Source of the DNA: Fusobacterium perfoetens
GTDB taxonomy: Bacteria > Fusobacteriota > Fusobacteriia > Fusobacteriales > Fusobacteriaceae
DNA length: 64,000 nucleotides
Reading direction: 5' to 3'
NCBI RefSeq assembly: GCF_021531595.1
Contig: NZ_JADYUD010000004.1
Coordinates: forward strand, 62,001 to 126,000
The position numbers and the translations under genes are program-made. Positions 7,590 through 16,703 of this stretch are shown here, in pieces. Positions within the stretch are counted from its first letter, which is position 1; each line of letters begins with the position of its first letter. Under the pieces are notes generated by a model. That model saw nothing but the letters and a program-made list of their open reading frames with translations. It was not told the DNA's origin and searched no databases.

Positions 7590-10295
7590 ATGCCTGTATA
7601 CAAATTGGAAGCACTACTTAAAAATATTACTGACAAAGAAATTTGGGAGAAAGGAAAATATATTTCTGAAAATGGAAATCTTATAGAAAATGAAGAAGAT
7701 TTAAAAAATGAAGAAGATGAAATGTATTATATTCTAAAGGGAAGTATTTTAAATGAAGAGAGAATATATTCAACATCAGTTTCATGGATATTAGAAGAAA
7801 ATAAAAAGGCTGAATTAATTTCATGGAAATGCACCTGTCAGCATTTAGAAGAGGTATCAGCTCCATGTGAGCATTTAGCTGCACTTGTTCAAAGTATAAG
7901 CAAAGCTGAAAGAGAAAGAAATGCTATAAGAGATGAAAATTTTTCAGTTGCTTTTATAGATGATAATATATTTCAAGATAAAAAGAAAAGTCTTTCTTTG
8001 AAATTTAATGTAAAAACAGCATCTGAATATGATGGAGAAAAAGAAAAATTGGCTTTTTCAGATTTTGAAATTTACAATAAAGTATCAATGGAAAGAAGGA
8101 AAATTAATTTTGATACTGTAGTTTCATCAGAAATAGATGAAATAAGAAAAAATTATATTGAAGATGACTTAGATTTTGATGATACATCTTCCGATTTTTT
8201 AAAATTTATAAAGTTCATTGAAAACTCAGCTAAAGCAATGAGTATTGACTTTTATAACAATGAATTTATTATTCCTGAATTTTTTATTGAAAAGGGAGTA
8301 AAGTATGCAGAGGCTCTTGGAAAGAACTATAATTCTAATATTGAAATAAATTTTGAAATAAAAGTCAAGGAGAATCTAGACTATTATATTTTAGAATTTA
8401 ATAATTTTTCACAAGCAGATATATTAAATGAAGAATACTTACTTTTAAGGGAAAAGGGAAAAGTTAGTATTAAAAATATAAAAAAAGAAGAAATAAAAAA
8501 AATAAAAGCTGTGAAAGAGGCTGAAAAAAGAGAAGGAACTTATAAAATAAGAAAGGGATCTCCTCTCATAAGGGAGATTTTAAATAATATAAGAAGTATC
8601 GGTGAAATAAAATTTGATAAAAGTATAAAAACGGAAATTTTTTCTCCGTCTCTTGTATCTTTACGGCTTTTTATAAATGAAACTTCAAATAAAGATATAA
8701 CCATTATTCCACAATATATTTATGATGGAAAAACAGCTGAAGAAATTAAAGACCATCTTATGCTAAAAAATACAAAAAAAGAAAAAGAAATATTTTCAAA
8801 ATTTGAAAGTTTTATAAAAAAATGTGGTTTCAAAAAAGTAAATGGAAAATTTATTCTTCCAGATAAAGACGACCTTATTTATAATTTTATGGAAGATGGT
8901 TTTAAAAATTTAAAAGAAAAATATAAAGTAATAATTTGTGAAGAACTAAAGGAAAGAGAATATAAAAAAGTTGTACCATATGATATTGGATTGGGAGAAG
9001 TAAGACAAACAGCAGCTATCTTAAGAGCAAGATTAGCTCCTTTAAAAAGAGTTATTATTGCAGTGCCTCCTTACAAATTACTGTATTGGAAAAATAGACT
9101 GACAGAAGAATCTTTAGGAAAAAAAGTGAAAATAATATCTGGAGATACAGAGGAAAAAATAAAGGCTTTTGAAAAAGTAAAGACAGATGATATTATAGTT
9201 ATTTCTTATGAAGATTTATTTACTGAATGTGCTCGTTTTGAATATATTGATTTTGAAATGATTATATTTGATAATCCTCTTTATGTTCCAAAAATAATAA
9301 GAGATGAATTCAGTGAAGCTATTGGAACTTTAAAATATGAAAGCAGTTTATGTTTTGTAGGAAGATTTGAAGAAAAAGCTTATTCAGAATGGTTTTATAT
9401 ATTTAGCCTTATAAATCCTAAATATCTTGGAACAAAAGAAGAGTTTTATGAGAAATATATTTCTGACAGCAATAAAAGAGAAAATAGAGATTTTCTTCTT
9501 TCAAAGCTTGTTAATCCTTTTATTTTAAGAAAAACGAAGGAAGAAGTTATAGATGAACTTCCTAATAAGGAAATTAGAGATTTTTATTTTGAGATGAAAG
9601 ATGGAAGCAAACAAAAAAATATTTATATGAAATATCTTAACAGACTTAATAAAAGACTTGTAATTCTTGAAAGACCTGAACAACATAGAAAAAAGATATT
9701 TACTGTTATTGAAAGATTAAGACAGGTATGCAGCAGTCCTGCACTTATAAATAAAAAATATGGAGATAATCAAGGAAAGATAAATGCTCTTAGCAATATT
9801 TTAAAAACATGTGCAGCAGAGAAAAGAAAAGTTGTTATATACAGTGCATTTAAAAATACAGCAGGAAAATTGTGTAAACATTATAAGAGATTTTATAAAA
9901 ACTGCAGCTTTATGTCACTTCCTGTTTCTGAGAAAATTAAAGAAGAGATGTATTCAAAATTTTATAAGGAAGAGTATGAAAAAGAATATTTTTTCCTTTT
10001 TATAAATAATATAGGATATGAAGAGCTTCAAGATATAGAGTATGATGTTATTATCTATTTTGATCCTCCTTGGGACAGATTTTTCTATGTGGATAAAACA
10101 AAAAAGCTTTACAGGAAAAAACCTGTTGAAATTAATTTTATAACAAACAGAAGTATTGAAGATAAAATAAATAATAAAAGAATGAGACTTTATAGAAATA
10201 AGATTTTAAAGACATATTTTGAAGATATGAAAAAAGGAAAAATATTAAAAAGAGAATACACAAGAGAAGAAATATTTGCTTTTCTTCAGATATAA
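7590..10295 (+). CDS. SWIM zinc-finger / SNF2-helicase-like protein with degenerate ATPase motifs
   Basis: A 901-residue protein. The N-terminus has a SWIM zinc finger, C81-x-C83 ... C93-x-H95, as in bacterial SWIM-SNF2 proteins. The C-terminal half follows the SNF2 layout but has lost the catalytic residues. The Walker A region (about 464-475) reads DIGLGEVRQ where active enzymes have D-x-GLGKTxQ. The DEAH box is IIFDNPLY (about 555-562). Motif VI reads KTKKLYRKK instead of R-x-HRxGQ. Flanking structural motifs survive (VNPFILRKTKEEV; RLRQVCSSP; DPPWDR; INFITNRSIEDKI). It is probably an ATP-independent nucleic-acid or protein-binding relative. GGAGG precedes the ATG. A Lys- and Glu-rich, very AT-rich gene. 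Confidence 0.85.
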   Translation: MPVYKLEALLKNITDKEIWEKGKYISENGNLIENEEDLKNEEDEMYYILKGSILNEERIYSTSVSWILEENKKAELISWKCTCQHLEEVSAPCEHLAALVQSISKAERERNAIRDENFSVAFIDDNIFQDKKKSLSLKFNVKTASEYDGEKEKLAFSDFEIYNKVSMERRKINFDTVVSSEIDEIRKNYIEDDLDFDDTSSDFLKFIKFIENSAKAMSIDFYNNEFIIPEFFIEKGVKYAEALGKNYNSNIEINFEIKVKENLDYYILEFNNFSQADILNEEYLLLREKGKVSIKNIKKEEIKKIKAVKEAEKREGTYKIRKGSPLIREILNNIRSIGEIKFDKSIKTEIFSPSLVSLRLFINETSNKDITIIPQYIYDGKTAEEIKDHLMLKNTKKEKEIFSKFESFIKKCGFKKVNGKFILPDKDDLIYNFMEDGFKNLKEKYKVIICEELKEREYKKVVPYDIGLGEVRQTAAILRARLAPLKRVIIAVPPYKLLYWKNRLTEESLGKKVKIISGDTEEKIKAFEKVKTDDIIVISYEDLFTECARFEYIDFEMIIFDNPLYVPKIIRDEFSEAIGTLKYESSLCFVGRFEEKAYSEWFYIFSLINPKYLGTKEEFYEKYISDSNKRENRDFLLSKLVNPFILRKTKEEVIDELPNKEIRDFYFEMKDGSKQKNIYMKYLNRLNKRLVILERPEQHRKKIFTVIERLRQVCSSPALINKKYGDNQGKINALSNILKTCAAEKRKVVIYSAFKNTAGKLCKHYKRFYKNCSFMSLPVSEKIKEEMYSKFYKEEYEKEYFFLFINNIGYEELQDIEYDVIIYFDPPWDRFFYVDKTKKLYRKKPVEINFITNRSIEDKINNKRMRLYRNKILKTYFEDMKKGKILKREYTREEIFAFLQI

Positions 10296-10343
10296 TAAAA
10301 TTTAACAAAGAAAGTATAATACCAAAAAAGTAGATAAAAAAAG

Positions 10344-10372
10344 TTGATATTCAGATAAAACCGTGCTATAAT
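10344..10372 (+). promoter_or_regulatory. Strong promoter for the 40-aa membrane peptide
   Basis: TTGATA (10344-10349), 17 bases, then TATAAT (10367-10372) preceded by TGC (extended -10). It leaves a leader of about 60 bases before the small ORF. Confidence 0.75.
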
Positions 10373-10442
10373 GTGAAAACATAAATTTCAGGGAAGGCAT
10401 CTTAAATAGTTATTAAATTTTTTTACATATAAAGGGGTGCAG

Positions 10443-10565
10443 ATGAGAAATACAAAAAGAGCAGATAAAATATTGACGGTTAAAATAACAACAGCAATAA
10501 TATTAGTTTTAGGATTATGCTTTTATTGGGTAACTCACAATCCGAATATTACAAAATTTTTATAG
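10443..10565 (+). CDS. Small single-span membrane peptide, 40 aa
   Basis: An ATG after AAAGGGGTG opens a 40-codon frame. A basic start (MRNTKRADK) leads to one hydrophobic span (ITTAIILVLGLCFYWV) and a short polar tail. It has its own strong promoter and its own terminator, so it is an independent monocistronic unit and not decay of a larger gene. It could be a membrane regulator or a type I toxin-like peptide. No antisense RNA was evident. No known family was recognised. Confidence 0.6.
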   Translation: MRNTKRADKILTVKITTAIILVLGLCFYWVTHNPNITKFL

Positions 10566-10580
10566 ATTTTGTGAGAAGAG

Positions 10581-10608
10581 CAGCTGTAAATATAAACAGC
10601 TGTTTTTT
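10581..10608 (+). terminator. Terminator of the 40-aa peptide gene
   Basis: CAGCTGT (10581-10587) pairs with ACAGCTG (10596-10602), followed by a run of T. Confidence 0.85.
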
Positions 10609-10716
10609 TATCATTTTATTTAAAAGTCCTATAAAATAATTAATATATTAAATTATTTTTAAATTTAAAAAACTAACCTTTTCAATTTATAAAGTCAATA
10701 AAAAATAAAAATTTTA

Positions 10717-10745
10717 TAAAAAAAAGAACTGCCACAGCAGTTCTT
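10717..10745 (-). terminator. Terminator of the fplA-like gene
   Basis: On the minus strand AAGAACTGC (10745-10737) pairs with GCAGTTCTT (10732-10724) around a 4-base loop, followed by a long T-run. Confidence 0.85.
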
Positions 10746-10749
10746 GTAA

Positions 10750-13056
10750 TTAATCAAGTGTATATCCTATACTAAATTGATAAAGAATGTCATCAAAATC
10801 ATCATTATGTGAAACAGAAAATTCCACAGGCCCAACAGGAGAAAGATAACCTACAGAAAGTCCTGCTCCTCTGTAATAATCTTCCCACATAGAATGAGAA
10901 TTAAATTCATCTCCCTCTTCAAGATTTAAATTATTATAAGTTGCAATATTTACTCCTCCACTCAAGAAAAAATTAGGAATAAATTCATATTGAAGTCCAA
11001 GTTTTGCAGCAAAAAGATTTTTTAAGAATCTTTGCTGAGGATTATATCCATAGAAAGAAAATTCTCTTCTTTTAGAATTATTTACAGATCCTCCAAGTTT
11101 AATATATCCATCATAAGGAATGCTTGTTCCATTCATACTTCCACCATAGATTCTAGAATCTATAGTAAGTTTTTTTGTAAGAGGATAGAAATGTTCAAAA
11201 GAGAAGGTAACTCCATAGAAGTCTGATGACTGCTTATCTATGCTTCCTCCCCAGAAGTAATCAAGACTGTTTTTAAATCCTTTTTTTGCATAATAAGGAG
11301 AATCAGCTTTATCCCATATAAATTTTAAAAATCCTTGTCCATAGTTATCAGTTTCAAGACTATCTAGAAATTGTTCATTTATATTTCCAATATCATTTTT
11401 TATAGTTCCATATTTAAGAGAAGCACCATATGAAACAAGAATTTCATTTAAATATTGGGTGAAAGCACTTACTTCAAAATTAATTGATTTACTTTTTAGT
11501 TTTGCAGCTTTTCTATTTTTATCATAAAGGAAAAGAGGTGATTCGTCATAATTAAGACTTGTGTTAAGCCCGAATTTATTTTCAACTCCATAGTAGAAAA
11601 GACTATTTACTCCAGCCCCTAAATAATCTCCACCTTTTACATAGATATTTGTATAGTTTCCAAACTTACCTATTGTATTAAGGTCTGTTGCAAGTTTTAT
11701 AGAAGTGTAGTAATCACTCTGATAATTGAATCCAACTCCCACAGTATTTGAAGGAGTTTCTTCCAATGTAAGATAAAGAGTATCTCCTTCATTTTTATAA
11801 TAGACTTTATTTATAAAATCAAGTCCATAAAGTTTTAGTGAAAGAGTATTTAAATCTTCAGAAGTAATATTTTTATTTTCATACTGTGCAGCTATATTTT
11901 TTACAACAGCAGTCCTATCTGAATCTTGTATACCACTTATAACAGTATTGGTAAAAACAATTTCTCTTTCAGGAAGTACTTTATGAAGCTTTTTATTTTT
12001 AGGAAGCTTTGTAATTTCAGGAAGTTTTTCAACAACAGCTTTTTCTCCAATTTTTACAATTTCTGATATTTCATCATAGTCAACACTTTTATAGTTAGAA
12101 AGATCAGGTTCTATAAGTATGCTTGTAAGTTTTTTCTGAAAATCTGTAGTTGAAGAACTTTGAATAGCAAGAAGCTGTTCAGCAGTTGTAAAAATATTAT
12201 AGTTTGAAGATGTATGATTATTAAGGTCAGCTCCTACATTTACACCTATTATAATATTTGCTCCCATATCTATAGCATCTTCAACAGGGAAGTTTCTGGA
12301 AATCATTCCATCAATATAATATGTTCCATCTATTTTTACAGGATCAAAAATAGATGGGATTGCAGCACTGGCTGTAACAACTTTTGCAAGATCTCCACTC
12401 TTAAAAACAGCAGCCTTTCCTGTATCAAGATTTGTAGCAATTACTCTTAAAGGAATAGGAAGTTTATCAAAATCAGATATATCTTCTGCTTTTGAAAGCA
12501 GATTTTTAAGATATAAATATCCTTTTTGACTGTTCTTAAGTCCTTTAGGAAGATAGAAATTAAAATTAGAATCATATTTTATAGAAAAAGCATATTGATC
12601 ATTTGAAAGCCTTTTTTCCAAAGGAATATCTGTTCTGTTTGGGTTATCCTTAAGAGAATCTCTGAGACTTAAATCTTCCATGATTTCTTCTATTTCGTCA
12701 GGAGTATATCCTACAGAATAGAGAGCACCTATAACAGCACCTATACTATTTCCAACAATACAATCTATTTTAATATTATTTTTTTCAAGTTCACGAAGAA
12801 CACCTATATGTGCAAAACCTTTAGCTCCCCCACCACTTAAAACAAGAGCAACTTTTTTTTCTGTACGGTTTTCTTTTATTCTTTTCTGCTTTTCGTTTTT
12901 TAAAACACTTACTCTCTCTTCAAGAGCTTTTATTTGTTCTTCCAGTTTTAAGATTTCAACATCTTCTTTGTACACAGGCATAGGAGATTTTGAAAAAACC
13001 GGAACAGATATAAGTACAGCAGCAAGAAAGCAAGCTGATTTTTTATTCATCTCCAC
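10750..13056 (-). CDS. fplA: Patatin-like phospholipase autotransporter (type Vd), FplA-like
   Basis: A 768-residue outer-membrane/secreted protein. Domains in order: signal peptide (residues 1 to about 22), a short coiled coil (about 35-62), a patatin domain, a POTRA-like segment (about 365-430) and a C-terminal 16-strand-type beta-barrel (about 435-768). In the patatin domain, SGGGAKG (74-80) is the oxyanion hole, GNSIG holds nucleophile Ser104, and DG at 249-250 is the catalytic Asp. This order matches FplA of F. nucleatum, a PLA1 whose passenger and barrel are one chain, and the length agrees. Met3 is an alternative start (MNKKS). A terminator follows directly. Confidence 0.93.
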   Translation of the reverse strand: MEMNKKSACFLAAVLISVPVFSKSPMPVYKEDVEILKLEEQIKALEERVSVLKNEKQKRIKENRTEKKVALVLSGGGAKGFAHIGVLRELEKNNIKIDCIVGNSIGAVIGALYSVGYTPDEIEEIMEDLSLRDSLKDNPNRTDIPLEKRLSNDQYAFSIKYDSNFNFYLPKGLKNSQKGYLYLKNLLSKAEDISDFDKLPIPLRVIATNLDTGKAAVFKSGDLAKVVTASAAIPSIFDPVKIDGTYYIDGMISRNFPVEDAIDMGANIIIGVNVGADLNNHTSSNYNIFTTAEQLLAIQSSSTTDFQKKLTSILIEPDLSNYKSVDYDEISEIVKIGEKAVVEKLPEITKLPKNKKLHKVLPEREIVFTNTVISGIQDSDRTAVVKNIAAQYENKNITSEDLNTLSLKLYGLDFINKVYYKNEGDTLYLTLEETPSNTVGVGFNYQSDYYTSIKLATDLNTIGKFGNYTNIYVKGGDYLGAGVNSLFYYGVENKFGLNTSLNYDESPLFLYDKNRKAAKLKSKSINFEVSAFTQYLNEILVSYGASLKYGTIKNDIGNINEQFLDSLETDNYGQGFLKFIWDKADSPYYAKKGFKNSLDYFWGGSIDKQSSDFYGVTFSFEHFYPLTKKLTIDSRIYGGSMNGTSIPYDGYIKLGGSVNNSKRREFSFYGYNPQQRFLKNLFAAKLGLQYEFIPNFFLSGGVNIATYNNLNLEEGDEFNSHSMWEDYYRGAGLSVGYLSPVGPVEFSVSHNDDFDDILYQFSIGYTLD

Positions 13057-13120
13057 CTCCTGAATAAAATTATATAATTCTGTTCATTTTTTAAGTTTTA
13101 CATAGGGGATTTATTTTTTC

Positions 13121-14419
13121 TTAGAATATTTCCCCATTTTTATTAAGTTCTTTTGCTAGTTCTGATAATATTTTTTCTTTTACAGGATTTTTCATATCAA
13201 GCTGAATAAAAAAACATTTCTCTATATATTTTTTTAAAGAAACATCTTTTTTAAAACCTGCATCAATTAAATCACTGCCTGATATTATAGCATTTTTATT
13301 ATTTAAATCAAAGATATAGCTTTTTATTTTTTTCCTATTTTTTCTTACAATATAAAGTAGATATAAAATTTTGAAAGGAGAAACTTTATTTAAAGCACTA
13401 TATATATGTGACGGTTTATATGCCTCTTTTAAATTTTCAGTAATTTTTTCTTCCTCTCCCTCTTCAAATATAATTGAAGAAAGATTTTTCTCGCTCATTT
13501 CAAAAACTTTTAAAGCTTCTTTTTTCTCAGAAGGTAAAAGATTTCTAATAAGATACATAAGTATAAAATTGCCTTTTGAAATCTTATGTTCTTCTTTCAT
13601 CTTTTTAAAAGTATATTTTTTTACAATATCATTTATATCTTCAATATCTTTATCAGAAGGGTTTGGTATTCCTAAAAATGAAAATATTTTATAATCTCTT
13701 AAAAGGGTAAGAATACCTATAAGATTTTTTTCTGAAAGAAGCATATAAATTTCATTTTTTATTCTTAAATTTGATATAGAAGAAAGATAATTTTTTTCCA
13801 TTGCTTCAAGAAGAAGATTTTTTGTATTTTCTTCAAAAGAAAAATTATATCTTGCTGCAAATTTAACAGCACGAAAAATTCTAGTAGGATCATCTTCAAA
13901 GCTTTTATCGTGAATAATTCTTATGACTTTATTTTTTATATCACTTAGAGCATTTAAAGGATCATAAAGCTCTGCTCTTTTATCAAAAGAAATATACATT
14001 GCATTTATAGAAAAATCTCTTCGTATAAAATCTTTTTCAATAGAAGCAGGAGTTACTACTGGAAGAGCTCCTGGATATTCATATACTTCACTTCTAAAAG
14101 AAGCAATATCTATATTTGTTCCTGTCTTTGTAAAAATATTATATGTTAAAAATCTTTCTGTATATCTATGCTTTGATACAGCTACTTCAGGAAGAATATA
14201 TTTTGCAAATTCCTGAGAATTTCCTTCAATTACTATATCAATATCAGCACTGTTTCTTCCGAGAAAGATATCACGGACAATACCTCCTACAAGATAAACT
14301 TTTGTATCTCTTTCAAGAGAAACTTTATATAAAACATTTAAAGTATGTTTAAGACTTTTAGAAAAAATCTTTTCAATGTTTGGATTATATTTAGTAAGAT
14401 AATTCAGATAATTTTCCAT
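13121..14419 (-). CDS. cca: CCA tRNA nucleotidyltransferase / poly(A) polymerase family
   Basis: A 432-residue class II nucleotidyltransferase. YLVGGIVRDIFLGRNSADIDIVIEG (about 42-66) contains the GG-x2-R-D and D-x-D metal site. KDFIRRDFSINAM (about 129-141), the D-P ... RIIHDKSFEDDPTRIFRAVKFAARYNF block and the neck and body helices follow. It adds or repairs CCA at tRNA 3-prime ends. There is no obvious HD domain at the C-terminus, which suits the Firmicutes-type enzyme. Class II CCA and poly(A) polymerases are hard to separate by motif, so a poly(A) polymerase activity remains possible. Confidence 0.9.
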   Translation of the reverse strand: MENYLNYLTKYNPNIEKIFSKSLKHTLNVLYKVSLERDTKVYLVGGIVRDIFLGRNSADIDIVIEGNSQEFAKYILPEVAVSKHRYTERFLTYNIFTKTGTNIDIASFRSEVYEYPGALPVVTPASIEKDFIRRDFSINAMYISFDKRAELYDPLNALSDIKNKVIRIIHDKSFEDDPTRIFRAVKFAARYNFSFEENTKNLLLEAMEKNYLSSISNLRIKNEIYMLLSEKNLIGILTLLRDYKIFSFLGIPNPSDKDIEDINDIVKKYTFKKMKEEHKISKGNFILMYLIRNLLPSEKKEALKVFEMSEKNLSSIIFEEGEEEKITENLKEAYKPSHIYSALNKVSPFKILYLLYIVRKNRKKIKSYIFDLNNKNAIISGSDLIDAGFKKDVSLKKYIEKCFFIQLDMKNPVKEKILSELAKELNKNGEIF

Positions 14420-14630
14420 GTGAAACTCCTTGTGTATTTCGTAATTTTATTATAACACTTTTTTCTCAGTAAGAAAAATATATATATTCTGCAATTTTAT
14501 TTATAAGAAAAAATTATTATATTATAAAATAATATAATTTTATTTTATTAAAAAATAATGCTAAAATTAGTTTGTAGAGAAAAGGGAAATATAAATAAAT
14601 TTTAAAAAATAGATTTTTTAGGAGGTTATT

Positions 14631-15752
14631 ATGAATTTTATGCTTTCAAAAGAACAAGAAAATTTTAAAAATGAGGTAAGAGAAATTACAGAAAAATATG
14701 TAATTCCATTTGCAGCTGAAAATGATAGAAATGAATCATTTCCAAAATTATCAATAAAAGCTCTTACTGAAAAAGGGCTTATGGGTATTCCATTTGATAA
14801 AAAATATGGAGGACTTGGACTTGACAATATAAGTTATATAACAGCAGTTGAAGAGCTTTCAAAAGGATGTGCTTCTACAGGAGTAATTATGTCTGCTCAT
14901 ACTTCTTTATGTTCATGGCCTATTGCAGAATATGGAAATGAAGAGCAAAAAATGAAATATTTAATGCCTCTTGCAAAAGGTGAAAAAATAGGGGCATTTG
15001 GTTGGACAGAATCAGAAGCAGGAACAAAAACAACTGCAGTAAAAGAAGTTGACAGTTATATTATAAACGGTAAAAAAGTTCTTATAACAAATTCACATGA
15101 AGCATCTATATTTGTAGTTTTTGCTAAAACAGATTTTGAAAACAATAAGCTTTCAGCTTTTATTATAGAAAAAGGAACAAAAGGATTCTCTCTTGGAGAG
15201 AAGGAAGAAAAAATGGGTGTAAGAGGTTCATCTACATCTGAACTTATTTTTGAGAACTGTGTTGTACCAAAAGAAAATCTTCTTGGAGAAGAAGGACAAG
15301 GTTTTGAAATTGCTATGGCTGCTCTTAACGGAGGAAGAATAGGTGTAGCTGCTCAAGCTGTAGGAATTGCTCAAGGTGCATTAGATGAAGCAATAAAATA
15401 TGTAAAAGGAAGAGTACAACTTGGAAAAACTATAGCACAGTTTCAAAATACACAATTTCTTATTGCAGAGCTTCAAACTAAAATAGATGCAGCAAGACTT
15501 ATGACATACAGAGCTGCTAACATGAAAGATCTTGGAGAAAATTATGGATACATGGCATCAATGGCAAAACTTTTTGCTTCTGAAATAGCTATGGAAGTAA
15601 CTATAAAAGCTGTTCAGCTTTTTGGTGGAAATGGATATTCTAAGAAGTTCCCTGTTGAAAGAATGATGAGAGATGCAAAAGTAACAGAAATTTATGAAGG
15701 TACATCAGAAGTTCAAAAAGTAGTTATTGCAAACTACCTTAATATTAAGTAA
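14631..15752 (+). CDS. Acyl-CoA dehydrogenase (short-chain/butyryl-CoA type)
   Basis: A 373-residue protein covering all acyl-CoA dehydrogenase domains. The late motif IYEGTSEVQKVVIA holds the catalytic Glu of the short-chain enzymes. QLFGGNGYSKKFPVERMMRDAK is the conserved FAD/dimer region. One odd point: the flavin-side motif usually written A-L-T-E-P-x-A-G-S-D reads GWTESEAGTKT here, so Pro and Asp are replaced. It stands alone with no etfAB beside it, unlike butyrate-operon bcd. A role in butyryl-CoA or branched-chain acyl-CoA oxidation is inferred; the substrate is unsure. AGGAGG precedes the ATG. Confidence 0.9.
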   Translation: MNFMLSKEQENFKNEVREITEKYVIPFAAENDRNESFPKLSIKALTEKGLMGIPFDKKYGGLGLDNISYITAVEELSKGCASTGVIMSAHTSLCSWPIAEYGNEEQKMKYLMPLAKGEKIGAFGWTESEAGTKTTAVKEVDSYIINGKKVLITNSHEASIFVVFAKTDFENNKLSAFIIEKGTKGFSLGEKEEKMGVRGSSTSELIFENCVVPKENLLGEEGQGFEIAMAALNGGRIGVAAQAVGIAQGALDEAIKYVKGRVQLGKTIAQFQNTQFLIAELQTKIDAARLMTYRAANMKDLGENYGYMASMAKLFASEIAMEVTIKAVQLFGGNGYSKKFPVERMMRDAKVTEIYEGTSEVQKVVIANYLNIK

Positions 15753-15776
15753 GCCCAAAGCATATAATTCATAAAA

Positions 15777-15806
15777 GAAAAGGATCGGAAATTTCCGATC
15801 CTTTTC
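15777..15806. terminator. Perfectly palindromic bidirectional terminator
   Basis: A 30-base perfect palindrome whose half is GAAAAGGATCGGAAA. It separates the convergent acyl-CoA dehydrogenase and sirtuin genes. Confidence 0.85.
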
Positions 15807-15823
15807 TCCATTATTAAAAATTA

Positions 15824-16537
15824 TTATTTTAAAAGTTTCATAACTTCTGTCATAGTATCAGCGAATCCTGTTCTTATTACAAGTTCTGCACTTCCATCTT
15901 GAGAAGTTGGAGTTTCATTTATTATTATAAGGTGTTTTCCTGTAAAATAATTTAAATAATATGCAGCAGGATAAACAGTAAGACTTGTTCCTACAATTAT
16001 TAAAGTGTCAGCTTTTTTAATTTCTTTTATAGCTTGTTCTGTAACTTCTTCATTTAACATTTCTCCGTAAAGAGTAACATCTGGTCTTACAATTCCTCCG
16101 CATTCACATTTAAAAGATTTGTCAGAAGTTTTTCCACAATTTAGACAATACCATCTTTTAAGAGTTCCATGAAGTTCTAAAACTTTTCTGCTTCCTCCAT
16201 CTTGGTGAAGATTATCTATATTTTGTGTGATAACAGCTTTTACTTTTCCCATTTTTTCAAGTTCAGCCAGAGCTTTATGTCCTGCATTTGGTTTTACATC
16301 ATTTATAGATAGTTTTTCTACAAGGTATTTGTCAAATATATCTCTATGCTGAAAAAAGAAATCATGACTTAAGATTTCTTCTGGTTCATATCCCATATAA
16401 TTTCTTTCATTATATAAACCATTTCTTCCTCTGAAATCTTTAAGCCCAGAGTCTGTTGAAGCTCCAGCTCCTGTAAAAAAAACAACATAATTACTTTCTT
16501 TGATTATATCTGCCAGTTTTTTTATATTATTTTCCAT
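15824..16537 (-). CDS. cobB: NAD-dependent protein deacylase, Sir2 family (CobB-like)
   Basis: A 237-residue class III/U-type sirtuin. FFTGAGASTDSGLKDFRG (about 20-37) binds NAD; TQNIDNLHQDGG (about 103-114) is the ribose pocket; LELHGTL holds the catalytic His. Four zinc cysteines occur as C-L-N-C ... C-E-C. GTSLTVYPAA (about 182-191) closes the NAD site. It removes acyl groups from lysines and yields O-acyl-ADP-ribose and nicotinamide. The usual I-P in the G-x-x-DFRG motif is L-K here, a mild divergence. Single gene with AGGAGG before the start. Confidence 0.93.
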   Translation of the reverse strand: MENNIKKLADIIKESNYVVFFTGAGASTDSGLKDFRGRNGLYNERNYMGYEPEEILSHDFFFQHRDIFDKYLVEKLSINDVKPNAGHKALAELEKMGKVKAVITQNIDNLHQDGGSRKVLELHGTLKRWYCLNCGKTSDKSFKCECGGIVRPDVTLYGEMLNEEVTEQAIKEIKKADTLIIVGTSLTVYPAAYYLNYFTGKHLIIINETPTSQDGSAELVIRTGFADTMTEVMKLLK

Positions 16538-16628
16538 GATAAAGCCTCCTTTATTGTTAAAGAAAATACATCTGTATAATTTATAAATTGAATTTTATTC
16601 CAATTAAATTATACTATATTTTTTGTAT

Positions 16629-16657
16629 TTGACATAATATATTTTGGTATGTAAAAT
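16629..16657 (+). promoter_or_regulatory. Promoter of glyA
   Basis: TTGACA (16629-16634), 17 bases, then TAAAAT (16652-16657) preceded by TATG. The predicted start near 16664 means in-frame codons upstream of 16704 are promoter and leader, not coding. Confidence 0.75.
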
Positions 16658-16703
16658 AGGTATATTCCAAATTAAACTAACAAAATTTTCAGGAGGGGAT
16701 AAC

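Noticed and set aside
16644-16703. Longer N-terminus for glyA
   Set aside because: These codons lie in the promoter and leader; the ATG at 16704 has the ribosome-binding site and matches the family start.
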